Assembly: GCA_001603115.1 (NCBI GenBank)
Contig: LVBG01000022.1
Span: 1 to 64,000, forward strand
Length of the DNA stretch: 64,000 nt
From: Spirochaetales bacterium Spiro_05
GTDB lineage: Bacteria > Spirochaetota > Spirochaetia > Sphaerochaetales > Sphaerochaetaceae
Reading direction: 5' to 3'
Within the stretch, counting starts at the first letter, position 1. Each line of letters begins with the position of its first letter. Positions 25,024-33,093 of this stretch are shown one piece after another. Position numbers and translations under genes: made by a program. Below the pieces are notes generated by a model. The model was not told the DNA's origin. It saw only the letters and a program-made list of their open reading frames with translations, and ran no database searches.

Positions 25024-26106
25024 TCAGAGAATCACATGCGCACTGATCGGATCGAAGGTCACCCCTACCTCATCACCCACCTTGTACAGACCCTCTTTCA
25101 CCGGATTATAGGAGATGGCCACAATCGGTTCTGTTCTCCCCTTCACACTGATCTCATACTCAACGGTTGCACCTAGGTAGACAGCCTCGGTGATTTTGCC
25201 ATTGAAAAAGGCTTGCTCGCTGTTTTTCTGGATATGCAAGCCTTCGGGTCGGATGACTACCGTCGCACGCTTGCCTGCCTTGACATCCTTATTGAATGCA
25301 GGGAATTGGTACTGTTTCTGGTTGACTTCTACGGTAACCACATCAGAGACACTCTTCACCATACAGGAAAAAAAGTTTGCCCGACCGATGAAATCAGCGA
25401 CAAAATGATTGGTCGGCCTGCTGTAGATCTCAAACGGAGTTCCCAGCTGCTGGATCCTTCCCTTGTCCATGACCATGATCCGATCACTGACTGTCATCGC
25501 CTCATCCTGGTCATGGGTCACATAGATGCTGGTGATCCCAAACTGCTGCTGGATTCGCCTGATCTCAGTCCGCATCTGGTCTCTCAGCTTTGCATCAAGG
25601 TTGGAAAGTGGTTCATCAAAGAGCAGCACACGCGGTTTGGTGACGATTGCCCTTGCAAGTGCCACACGCTGTTGCTGACCACCGGAAAGCTGGCTGGGCT
25701 GCCTTGTCCCGAGGGCAGAAAGCCCCATGGTTCGCATGATCACATCCACTTCGCTCTTGATCTGGCTCTTCTTCAACCCCTTCAGTTCAAGGCCGAAGCC
25801 GATATTCTCCTCAACCGTGAGGTGGGGAAAGATGGCATAAGATTGGAACACCATCGAAGAGTTGCGTTTATTGGCCGGCAAATCATTTACCAGCGAACCG
25901 TCGATGTAGACATCACCCTTGGTCTGTTTCTCAAACCCGCTGATGATTCTCAGCGTGGTGGTCTTGCCGCAGCCGGATGGGCCGAGGAAGGTAACCATCT
26001 CCCCTTCCTTTATCTCAATATTGACATCATCGACTGCTGTGAACTCCTTGCTCTTGTCATCCTGGTCGGTGAAAATCTTGGTTACTTTTACTAAGGTTAC
26101 GCTCAT
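25024..26106 (-). CDS. ABC transporter ATP-binding protein (FbpC/PotA-like)
   Basis: A 360-residue ATPase with Walker A GPSGCGKTT (about residues 42-50), Q-loop FQSYAIFPHLTV, signature LSGGQQQR, Walker B VLLFDEPLSNLD and the switch histidine VTHDQDEA. Residues after about 240 form a TOBE regulatory domain. It powers the fused permease encoded just upstream. The set of binding protein, fused permease and ATPase with TOBE domain is typical of ferric-ion or 2-aminoethylphosphonate importers. Confidence 0.92.
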   Translation of the reverse strand: MSVTLVKVTKIFTDQDDKSKEFTAVDDVNIEIKEGEMVTFLGPSGCGKTTTLRIISGFEKQTKGDVYIDGSLVNDLPANKRNSSMVFQSYAIFPHLTVEENIGFGLELKGLKKSQIKSEVDVIMRTMGLSALGTRQPSQLSGGQQQRVALARAIVTKPRVLLFDEPLSNLDAKLRDQMRTEIRRIQQQFGITSIYVTHDQDEAMTVSDRIMVMDKGRIQQLGTPFEIYSRPTNHFVADFIGRANFFSCMVKSVSDVVTVEVNQKQYQFPAFNKDVKAGKRATVVIRPEGLHIQKNSEQAFFNGKITEAVYLGATVEYEISVKGRTEPIVAISYNPVKEGLYKVGDEVGVTFDPISAHVIL

Positions 26107-26115
26107 GTTGTGCTC

Positions 26116-27807
26116 CTACTGTGAGAGAATTGAACTGGTGGTGTGGTACTTCAACCGCAGAATCAGCTTGATCACTGCCATGGCAACCAAGATGATGGCC
26201 ACCAGGATCAGACTGAAGGCGGCAGCCGCTCCAATGCGACCACTCTCCACTTGGCTCATGATCTGGACCGTCATGAGTTTCCACCGTGCCGATACCAAGA
26301 AGATTGCTGCACTGATGGCCGTCATGCTCCGCACAAAGCTGAAGATGAGGGAGCTGAAGAAAGCCGGAACCATCAGCGGAAGCGTCACCCGTTGGAAGGT
26401 CTTGTTGCTGTCTGCACCCAAATCGACAGCAGCCTCCTCAATGGAGGGATCGATTTGCTTGAGCACTGCCACCCCACCCTGCACACCGACGGGGATGTAG
26501 CGGAAGATGAAGTTAAGCAGCAGAATCAGCAAGGTTCCCGTCAGATAGAGCGGATGCTTGTTGAAAGCCAGGATGTAGCCGATACCTACTACCGTACCAG
26601 GAAGGGCGAAGCTGAGCATGGAGGAGAACTCCATGAACTTTCTTCCCCAGAACTTCTTTCTGACCACCAAAAAGGCGATGATCATACCCAAGATACCTGC
26701 AACCGGCGTGGAAAGGCCTGCGATGGCAAGGGTATCGAGCACCGACTCGAAGCCAACACGCCAGACATAGACGAAATTCTGCAGGGTAAGCTTGGAGCTG
26801 TTGCCCCACGATTCGGCAAAGGCCCCAAAGACGATGCTTGCATAGACGAGGATGATGAAGAAAGCGATCAGGCAGCAAACTCCAAAAAGTATCCACCGGG
26901 CCTTGGGACTGACCACATCGTTGCTGGACTGGGTCGGCTTTCCGGTAACCGTCACATACTGCTTCTTGCTCACCCAATACTTTTGGAGCATGTAGGCTGA
27001 GACGGAGGGAACCAGCAGGATGAATGCAAGCGCCGCCCCCTTGGCGAAGTTGCCCATACCGGTTATCTCCAGGTATGCTTGCACCGAGAGGATGGGAAAC
27101 TGTGCCCCTGCCAGCACCAAGGGATTGCCGAAGTCGGCCAGCGACTCGACAAAAAGGATGAGCATGGAGGAGGCAATGCCTGGAATGGAAAGGGGCAAGG
27201 TGACCTTGCGAAAGATGGTGAACCTATTGCCGCCCAGATCCATGGCGGCATCCTCCAAGGTGGGACTGATCGACTCAAGGACGCCCCGCAAGGTGATGTA
27301 AGCAACCGGGAAGAAGGTCAGCACCTGGGCAAAGAGCAAGCCTTTCGCTCCATAGGCGCTGGCATTCTTCATGCCAAGCAAGGTGGAGCTGATAAAACCA
27401 TTTCTTCCAAAGAGCATGATCACTGCCAAGGCCCCGATGAACGGGGGACTGATGATGGGAATCGTTGCGATCAGGTTGAAGAACCTGCGGCCTGGGATAT
27501 TTGCCCGAGTCAGGGAGTAGGCAAAAACATAGGCTATCAAGGTACCCAATACGGCGGTGGCCACCCCCATCCATAATGAGTTGAAGAGGGCCTTGAGGTA
27601 GTAGCCATTTGAATAGGTAAGTACATCGGTAAAATTCTTGAATGAGAAGGCTCCATTGACTTGGAAACTGACCACTACCACCTTATAGAGTGGGTAGATG
27701 ATGAAGAGGACCAGTGAGAGGAGCAACAAGAGAATGACACCCAACAAGAGCGGGTCCTTGCTCAGTTGGATGAAGCTGTGCCATGAGGAGATGATACGTT
27801 GTTTCAT
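26116..27807 (-). CDS. ABC transporter permease with two fused domains (FbpB-like)
   Basis: A 563-residue membrane protein with two consecutive binding-protein-dependent permease domains. Each has its EAA loop: LEDAAMDLGGNRFTIFRKVT in the first half (about residues 189-208) and IEEAAVDLGADSNKTFQRVT in the second (about 468-487). The fused form supplies both membrane subunits of a FbpABC-type importer. It starts after a stable hairpin that follows the binding-protein gene and ends 9 bases before the ATPase gene. Confidence 0.92.
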   Translation of the reverse strand: MKQRIISSWHSFIQLSKDPLLLGVILLLLLSLVLFIIYPLYKVVVVSFQVNGAFSFKNFTDVLTYSNGYYLKALFNSLWMGVATAVLGTLIAYVFAYSLTRANIPGRRFFNLIATIPIISPPFIGALAVIMLFGRNGFISSTLLGMKNASAYGAKGLLFAQVLTFFPVAYITLRGVLESISPTLEDAAMDLGGNRFTIFRKVTLPLSIPGIASSMLILFVESLADFGNPLVLAGAQFPILSVQAYLEITGMGNFAKGAALAFILLVPSVSAYMLQKYWVSKKQYVTVTGKPTQSSNDVVSPKARWILFGVCCLIAFFIILVYASIVFGAFAESWGNSSKLTLQNFVYVWRVGFESVLDTLAIAGLSTPVAGILGMIIAFLVVRKKFWGRKFMEFSSMLSFALPGTVVGIGYILAFNKHPLYLTGTLLILLLNFIFRYIPVGVQGGVAVLKQIDPSIEEAAVDLGADSNKTFQRVTLPLMVPAFFSSLIFSFVRSMTAISAAIFLVSARWKLMTVQIMSQVESGRIGAAAAFSLILVAIILVAMAVIKLILRLKYHTTSSILSQ

Positions 27808-27833
27808 GAGGACCTCATCATTGATTCAAAGCA

Positions 27834-27857
27834 TCTCCGGCAGGTCTCTGCCGGAGA
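27834..27857 (-). promoter_or_regulatory. Intercistronic hairpin between binding protein and permease genes
   Basis: TCTCCGGCAG (27834-27843) and CTGCCGGAGA (27848-27857) make a perfect 10-bp stem with a 4-base loop. On the minus strand it is followed by TGCTTTG, not a T-run, so full termination is unlikely. Such hairpins commonly protect the binding-protein mRNA or partially terminate, keeping the binding protein in excess. Confidence 0.7.
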
Positions 27858-27871
27858 GGGAAAACAAAACA

Positions 27872-28897
27872 TTACTTCTTTGCCGAAAGCACTTCGCTGA
27901 CCCAGCGTTCCACCAGCTCAGCCTTGCGGCTGCTGTAGTAGGAAAGGTCTACGCCTACCACGTTGAGGGTGGAAAAAGCAGGCATGACGGGATCGATCTC
28001 AGCATCGTCGATAACCGGATAGAAGTAGGTTCCGGTAGACTTGAGCACATCCTGTCCCTTCTTGCTGACCAACCACTCCATGAAGATCTTGGCAGCCTCA
28101 TAGTTCTTGGCTCCCTTGAGGATGGAAGCAGCGGGGAACTCGAACCCAAAACCTTCGCTTGGGAAGACAATTTCGATCGGTTGTCCGTTTGCCTTCATCT
28201 GGAAGAAAGCGGGGGAGAACTGGATGCCGATGGCAGCATCACCGACGTTCACACCCTTGGAGGGGCCTGTGCCACTTGAGGTGTAGGTCTGGATGTTGGC
28301 ATTCAGCTTGGCCATGTAGGCAAACGCTTCAGCCTCGCCCATGATCTCGATCAGGCTGTACACCATGGTCGTTGCCGTACCGCTGGCCTGCGGAGTCGGC
28401 ATCTGGATCAGGTTCTTGTACTCGGGCTTGAGCAGGTCGGCCCAGCTGGTCGGTACCTTTGCCCCTGCCTTCTGCAGTGCTACGGTATTCACCCCGAAGC
28501 AGAGCGGATTCATATAGAAGCCTCTCCAATACCCTTCACTATCCTTGAACTCTGCACCCAAAGCTTCGAAAGCGGGCCCCTTGTACGGGACGGTCAAACC
28601 ATCTTTCTTGGCAATGACATGGTTGTCACTCGGAGCTCCAAGCCAGACGTCGGCTTGGGGTCTGCCGCTCTCAGCCTGGATCCTGGTGAGGGCCGGCCCA
28701 CTGGAGAGCTGGACAAAACTTGTCTTGATGGCGGTATCCTTGGTGAAGGCATCGAGAATCTTCACGGCGTTCGCCTCATCGACACTCGCATACACAACCA
28801 GCTCTTTTGCAGCCTGCCCATCTTCCTTCGACCCCTGGGCTGCTACTGGACTGAAAACGGTCACAAGGACCATAAGTACCACTAACCACTGTTTCAT
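27872..28897 (-). CDS. ABC transporter substrate-binding protein (FbpA/AfuA-like)
   Basis: A 341-residue periplasmic protein with a signal peptide (MKQWLVVLMVLVTVFSPVAAQ). It has a type-2 binding fold: ELVVYASVDEANAVKILDAF at the start, then GRPQADVWLGAPSDNHV, PTSWADLLKPEYKNLIQMPT and a C-terminal YYSSRKAELVERW. Relatives bind ferric iron or phosphonates; a tyrosine pair is present near the end, but the ligand cannot be fixed. AGGAGGT precedes ATG 28897; the upstream frame lacks a signal peptide and is rejected. It is the first gene of the importer operon. Confidence 0.88.
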   Translation of the reverse strand: MKQWLVVLMVLVTVFSPVAAQGSKEDGQAAKELVVYASVDEANAVKILDAFTKDTAIKTSFVQLSSGPALTRIQAESGRPQADVWLGAPSDNHVIAKKDGLTVPYKGPAFEALGAEFKDSEGYWRGFYMNPLCFGVNTVALQKAGAKVPTSWADLLKPEYKNLIQMPTPQASGTATTMVYSLIEIMGEAEAFAYMAKLNANIQTYTSSGTGPSKGVNVGDAAIGIQFSPAFFQMKANGQPIEIVFPSEGFGFEFPAASILKGAKNYEAAKIFMEWLVSKKGQDVLKSTGTYFYPVIDDAEIDPVMPAFSTLNVVGVDLSYYSSRKAELVERWVSEVLSAKK

Positions 28898-28935
28898 GCA
28901 AACCTCCTGTTGAATATCATGATACGTGTAAATCC

Positions 28936-28963
28936 ATTCTACCATTGATTTGGCGGGGGGCAA
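28936..28963 (-). promoter_or_regulatory. Likely promoter of the ABC importer operon
   Basis: On the minus strand TTGCCC (28963-28958) and TAGAAT (28941-28936) are spaced by 16 bases, 39 bases before the binding-protein start. A perfect palindrome TATCATGATA (28915-28924) sits at the expected transcription start and may be an operator. Confidence 0.5.
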
Positions 28964-29016
28964 GCAAAGGTTTTGGCTATCAGGAAGCAAAAGTGTTGAT
29001 ATTACAGAAGTTACAT

Positions 29017-29448
29017 CTATGTATACGTAAAGGAGAGGGAAACGAGAAAGGTCTCGCCATCCTCATCGAGGTACCACACAAAGAAGCCGGTGGCCAGGCG
29101 CCCCGACAGCGTACGGAACGGCACCTCATAGAGTGTTCCCCTCAGTATCGCTTGGCCGATGAGCACGTCTCTGATTGGAAGCAAGGAGGCGAGCAGCTGG
29201 TCATAGGTGTGCACAAAACTCTGGTGCAGCTCCCCCGGCACATAGCGTTCCAGCCAAGCAAGATCATAGGGACTGCCCAAAGCTTGCAGGGTAAGCATCT
29301 CCACACTCCCCCCTACAGGTTCAATCACCTGCCCGATGGTGCTGTCAACGGGAAGCAAGTAGGAAAAGGCGCTCTGTACAGCAGAGGCAAGCGGGGAAGT
29401 GACCAGAACAAGAAGTAGGGCAAGCAAAGCCAAGCGTTTGATAGGCAT
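29017..29448 (-). CDS. Small exported protein, unknown function
   Basis: A 143-residue protein with a signal peptide (LALLALLLVLVTSPLASAV). The mature part has no recognised domain; it contains VPGELHQSFVHTYDQLLASL and ends in a strand-rich stretch (GFFVWYLDEDGETFLVSLSF). It is on the same strand as the ABC importer and lies upstream of it, but with its own gap of about 120 bases; linkage is uncertain. Confidence 0.6.
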   Translation of the reverse strand: MPIKRLALLALLLVLVTSPLASAVQSAFSYLLPVDSTIGQVIEPVGGSVEMLTLQALGSPYDLAWLERYVPGELHQSFVHTYDQLLASLLPIRDVLIGQAILRGTLYEVPFRTLSGRLATGFFVWYLDEDGETFLVSLSFTYT

Positions 29449-29492
29449 AGGCTCATACTACCAATTCCTGTCTGTTTGTCAAAGGTATTGGA

Positions 29493-29516
29493 TTGTGTAC
29501 AAATTATTGTATACAC
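29493..29516 (+). promoter_or_regulatory. Tandem GntR-type operator-like sites upstream of the kdgT-like gene
   Basis: TTGTGTACAA (29493-29502) and TTGTATACAC (29507-29516) each differ by one base from the perfect palindrome TTGTATACAA found at 30646-30655. Their starts are 14 bases apart, and they lie about 90-110 bases before the permease start. The T-x-G-T...A-C-x-A form fits FadR-subfamily GntR regulators. No GntR gene is in the window. Confidence 0.55.
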
Positions 29517-29603
29517 ACTCACATTTTTGTTGGTCTTTCCTACGTGTCGTGATATGGTTTAGGAAATGATGTCATGAAGACACAGAAAAAGGAGAAAAAT
29601 AAC

Positions 29604-30629
29604 ATGAAGATGGGAAAAGTACCGATTTTTGACACGATCAACAAGATTCCTGGCGGCATGATGGTGGTTCCTTTGGTTCTCGGTGTGATATTCAACACGT
29701 TCTTCCCCGGAGCCCTGAACATCGGCAGTTTCACGACTGCGTTCTTCAAGACTGGTGCATTGACCCTGATCGCCCTGCTCTTCTTCTGCAGTGGTGCTCA
29801 GATCAACCTCCGCACAGCCGGTATCTCCCTGTACAAAGGTGTCGTTCTTAACTCCAGCAAGGTCTTCTTCGGCCTTATCCTGGGCGTGCTTTTTGCCAAA
29901 GTGGCCGGCCCCGGTGGCGCACTGCTTGGTGTAACTCCCCTGGCAATGATTTCCGCCATGTCCAATTCCAACGGCGGACTTTATACTGCTCTTGCATCCA
30001 AGTACGGCGATGAGTCCGACGTTGGTGCAATCGCCGTCATCAGCTCGAACGACGGACCGTTCTTCGAGATGATGTTCATGGGTATTGCCGGCGTTGCAAC
30101 CATTCCTCTTGTCAGCCTCGTAGCTGTCATCGTCCCGATCATTGCCGGTATGATCCTTGGTAATCTTGATGAAAAGTTCCGCGACTTCCTCAAGCCCGGT
30201 ATGTTCATCGCCATTTTCACCTTCTCCTTCCCCCTCGGTGCAGGCCTGAGTTTCCAGACCATCATCCAAGCCGGTATCCCGGGCATCATCCTTGGCCTGA
30301 TGACCCTCATCATCACCGGTGTTCCCTCCTACTTCATCTACAAGTGGTTGGTACCCAAGAAGGCGAGAAAGACCTCTGCAGTAGGAGCGGCGATCGGAAC
30401 AAGTGCCGGCAACTCCATTGCAACCCCAGCTGCCATTGCTGCAGTCGACCCGTCTTGGCTTCCGTTTGCTGAGAAAGCCACTGTCCAGGTTGCTGCATCC
30501 ATCATCGTCAGTGCCATCCTGGTTCCCTTCCTGGTAGACTTCTTCTACCGCTGGGAAGTAAAGCGTGGCTTGATCAACGAGAGTGCCAATGCAGCCGTAG
30601 CCGTTGACGCAAAGGGCCAACAGCTATAA
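29604..30629 (+). CDS. 2-keto-3-deoxygluconate permease (KdgT) family sugar-acid transporter
   Basis: A 341-residue membrane protein with about ten helices. It matches KdgT from the start (FDTINKIPGGMMVVPLVLGV) through GALTLIALLFFCSGAQI, MSNSNGGLYTALASKYGDES and SAVGAAIGTSAGNSIATPAA. KdgT members carry 2-keto-3-deoxygluconate and related sugar acids with protons. Here the operon partners act on four-carbon acids, so a tetronate may be the real substrate. ATG 29604 has AAGGAG 9 bases upstream and matches the family start; an in-frame ATG at 29574 is possible. The next gene is on the same strand after an operator-like site and a hairpin. Confidence 0.88.
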   Translation: MKMGKVPIFDTINKIPGGMMVVPLVLGVIFNTFFPGALNIGSFTTAFFKTGALTLIALLFFCSGAQINLRTAGISLYKGVVLNSSKVFFGLILGVLFAKVAGPGGALLGVTPLAMISAMSNSNGGLYTALASKYGDESDVGAIAVISSNDGPFFEMMFMGIAGVATIPLVSLVAVIVPIIAGMILGNLDEKFRDFLKPGMFIAIFTFSFPLGAGLSFQTIIQAGIPGIILGLMTLIITGVPSYFIYKWLVPKKARKTSAVGAAIGTSAGNSIATPAAIAAVDPSWLPFAEKATVQVAASIIVSAILVPFLVDFFYRWEVKRGLINESANAAVAVDAKGQQL

Positions 30630-30645
30630 GCTTAGGATACTCGTT

Positions 30646-30655
30646 TTGTATACAA
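30646..30655 (+). promoter_or_regulatory. Perfect TTGTATACAA palindrome between kdgT-like and larA-like genes
   Basis: TTGTATACAA at 30646-30655 is a perfect 10-base palindrome and overlaps a TATACAAT that could serve as a -10 element. It matches the two sites upstream of the permease gene, linking both genes to one probable regulator. Confidence 0.5.
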
Positions 30656-30665
30656 TCTACGGATA

Positions 30666-30693
30666 AGAGACGAGCCCAGCTCGTCTCTTTTTT
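30666..30693 (+). terminator. Terminator or attenuator hairpin ahead of the larA-like gene
   Basis: AGAGACGAGC (30666-30675) and GCTCGTCTCT (30679-30688) form a perfect 10-bp stem with a 3-base loop, followed by T residues to 30693. It lies between the operator-like site and the larA-like start codon, so it ends kdgT transcripts and may also attenuate transcripts starting at the site. Confidence 0.85.
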
Positions 30694-30711
30694 GACTATC
30701 AGGAGGCACCC

Positions 30712-32061
30712 ATGTATGTACACAATCCCATAGATCCGGCGCACAAGGATCTCCAGCTCCCCGATTCCACGGTCTGCTACGCCATGCAGGCTCCCCCTGC
30801 CCTACAAGATCCCGTGCAAGCAGTCGAACAAGCCCTTGCACATCCGCTCAACAGCAAGCCGCTCATCGATATCGCCAAGGAGAAGTTGGCAAAGAATGCA
30901 GAGGCAAAAGGGGTCATCGTCATCTCAGACAATACTCGTCCTGTTCCCTATAAAGGAGTAGGCAATATCCTGGTTCCGATTCTTGAGACCCTGCTCTCGG
31001 TCGGGTATCGTGCGGCGAACCTGAAGGTGCTCATTGCCACCGGAACACACAGGCCGATGACCGCTGAAGAGATTGAGAAAATCATCGATCCCTGGGTATT
31101 TGCCAACCACATCGAAGTCATCAACCATGATTGCAAGGATGAAGAGAACCTGACCTATCTGGGCAGGACTGAGCGCGGCAGTGAGGTGAAGATCAACAGC
31201 CTGTACGTGCAGGCAGACCTCAAGATCCTTACCGGCCTGGTTGAGAGCCACTTCATGGCAGGAGTAAGCGGCGGCCGCAAGTCCGTTTGCCCGGGCCTGA
31301 TCAGTGAGCACGGGACCTTCCTTTTCCATGGGGCAGACCTCATGGGACATGCAGATTCCCGTGACCTGAACCTTGAAGGCAACCCAGTGCATGAAGAGTC
31401 ACTGGCTTTTGCCAAGATGGCTGGTGTCGATTTCATCATCAATGTGACCCTCGACCACAAGTTCGCCATCACCGGTGTCTATGCAGGGGAACTGGAAGCA
31501 GCACACCTTGCAGCCTTCGAGATGGTCAAGGGGTATGCAAAGATCCCTGTAGCCGAGGAAGCTGATATCGTCATCACCCACGGCGGCTTTGTCGGTATCA
31601 ACCACTACCAGACGGCAAAGGCAGGCTTTGCAGCCATTGGGGCCCTGAAGAAGGACGGCTATCTGATCAGCATCGCAAACTTCACCGACAAGAAGGATAT
31701 TGTGGGGTCTGTCATGTACAAGACAGTACTTGCCCTGCTTGCCCTCACCAGCAGTGAAGAGTTGGTTCGGGTGCTGCACAGCAAAGATTGGCCGTTCATC
31801 CCCGACCAGTGGCAGGTACAGAAGTGGGCATCGCTCTTTGACAAGATTCCGCTCAATCACTACTTCTACTATGCACCGCAGTTGAAGGGCATGCAGACCA
31901 ACGGATTGCCAGGAGTGAACGCACAAGCATTCTGTGAGGAAGAGGATTTCAGCAAGGTGGTGCTTGCTACCATCGAGCACATCAGATCCCTTGAGGGCAA
32001 AAAAGACCTCAAGATTGTCTGGCTCAGTGATGGACCGTATGCAATTCCCTATGTGAAATAG
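30712..32061 (+). CDS. LarA-family nickel-pincer racemase/epimerase
   Basis: A 449-residue protein of the lactate-racemase (DUF2088) family. The LarA key residues align by spacing: His113 (TGTHRPMT), His180 (ESHFMAG), Lys190 (VSGGRKSVCPG) and His206 (LFHGADL), corresponding to His108, His174, Lys184 and His200 of Lactobacillus plantarum LarA, where the lysine tethers the nickel pincer cofactor. The family interconverts configuration at the 2-hydroxyacid carbon. Neighbouring genes (sugar-acid permease, tetronate kinase, PdxA2-type dehydrogenase) argue for a four-carbon sugar acid as substrate. AGGAGG precedes the ATG. The cofactor genes larB/C/E are not in this window. Confidence 0.88.
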   Translation: MYVHNPIDPAHKDLQLPDSTVCYAMQAPPALQDPVQAVEQALAHPLNSKPLIDIAKEKLAKNAEAKGVIVISDNTRPVPYKGVGNILVPILETLLSVGYRAANLKVLIATGTHRPMTAEEIEKIIDPWVFANHIEVINHDCKDEENLTYLGRTERGSEVKINSLYVQADLKILTGLVESHFMAGVSGGRKSVCPGLISEHGTFLFHGADLMGHADSRDLNLEGNPVHEESLAFAKMAGVDFIINVTLDHKFAITGVYAGELEAAHLAAFEMVKGYAKIPVAEEADIVITHGGFVGINHYQTAKAGFAAIGALKKDGYLISIANFTDKKDIVGSVMYKTVLALLALTSSEELVRVLHSKDWPFIPDQWQVQKWASLFDKIPLNHYFYYAPQLKGMQTNGLPGVNAQAFCEEEDFSKVVLATIEHIRSLEGKKDLKIVWLSDGPYAIPYVK

Positions 32062-32083
32062 GGTAATTCAGTTCTCTTAAGGG

Positions 32084-32108
32084 AAAGGAGAGGTTTTGCC
32101 TCTCCTTT
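32084..32108. terminator. Bidirectional terminator between converging sugar-acid genes
   Basis: AAAGGAGAGG (32084-32093) and CCTCTCCTTT (32099-32108) form a perfect 10-bp stem with a TTTTG loop, followed by CTTCATT on the plus strand. It lies between the larA-like stop and the end of the converging pdxA-like gene. Confidence 0.75.
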
Positions 32109-32113
32109 CTTCA

Positions 32114-33079
32114 TTAGAGCTTCTTGCCGATTGAAATGGCCTCAAGCATACTCTGCTCACTCGCCACCAGCCTGTCGGCGATATCGAAGGCAGTACCGTG
32201 ATCGACACTGGTGCGGATCACATCAAGGCCGACAGTGATGTTCACCCCGCTGTCAAAAGCAAGCATCTTCAATGGGATGTGTCCCTGGTCGTGGTACATG
32301 ACCACAATGATATCCCACGCACCCTTCAAGGCCCGTACGAACACGGTGTCAGGGGGAACAGGCCCTTCCACAGAGAGCCCTTCTGCTTTCGCCGCCTCAA
32401 TGGCTGGTATGATCTGTTCAATCTCCTCCCGTCCGAACAGCCCGTTCTCCCCTGCATGGGGATTGAGACCTGCAACGGCAATCCGCGGGCTGAGGATGCC
32501 AACCTTCACCAAGGTCTGCTGGGCAAGGTGAATCACATCAAGCACACGGGCCTTGGTGCAACGGTCGCAGGCTTCACGGAGGCTCACATGGGTGGAGACG
32601 TGGATGACCTTAAGCTTCTCGCTCCAGAGCATCATGGCGTAGGAGTCCCCATGGGCGTACGCACCGAAAATCTCGGTATGGCCTGCGAACTTGTGCCCAG
32701 CAAGATGCAGTGCTTCCTTATTGAGTGGAGCGGTTACCACCGATGCGATGTCACCCCGCAAGGCAAACTCAATTGCACGTTTCACACTGAGGAAGGCAAT
32801 CTCCCCGCCAAGTTTGGTCACCTTGCCGATCTCAATCTCCTCACGCGCCACCGGAAGGGGATCATAAACGTTGATAGCCTTCTCATCCCACTCCTCGATG
32901 CTGAGAATCTGATGGAAGCGCATCGCATACCCCAGACGCTTGGCATAGTATTCAAGCAAGGAGAGGGTGCCGAAAAGCAGGGCATCCTTCTGATACTCCT
33001 GCTTTGCCTGTAATGCCTTGAGGGTGACTTCCACCCCGATGCCGCACGGATCTCCCAAGGTAATCCCGAATCTGCTCAT
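32114..33079 (-). CDS. PdxA-family 4-phospho-acid dehydrogenase (PdxA2 type)
   Basis: A 321-residue protein matching PdxA: GITLGDPCGIGVEV at the start, metal-binding histidines in GHKFAGHTEIFG, LNPHAGENGLFG and MYHDQGHIPLKML. PdxA oxidises 4-phosphohydroxy-L-threonine in vitamin B6 synthesis, whereas PdxA2 enzymes oxidise and decarboxylate D-threonate (or D-erythronate) 4-phosphate to dihydroxyacetone phosphate. The gene follows the acid-sugar kinase by 14 bases on the same strand, which strongly favours the PdxA2 role. ATG 33079 is preferred over an in-frame TTG at 33097. Confidence 0.88.
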   Translation of the reverse strand: MSRFGITLGDPCGIGVEVTLKALQAKQEYQKDALLFGTLSLLEYYAKRLGYAMRFHQILSIEEWDEKAINVYDPLPVAREEIEIGKVTKLGGEIAFLSVKRAIEFALRGDIASVVTAPLNKEALHLAGHKFAGHTEIFGAYAHGDSYAMMLWSEKLKVIHVSTHVSLREACDRCTKARVLDVIHLAQQTLVKVGILSPRIAVAGLNPHAGENGLFGREEIEQIIPAIEAAKAEGLSVEGPVPPDTVFVRALKGAWDIIVVMYHDQGHIPLKMLAFDSGVNITVGLDVIRTSVDHGTAFDIADRLVASEQSMLEAISIGKKL

Positions 33080-33093
33080 GATGCTGTCTCCTC

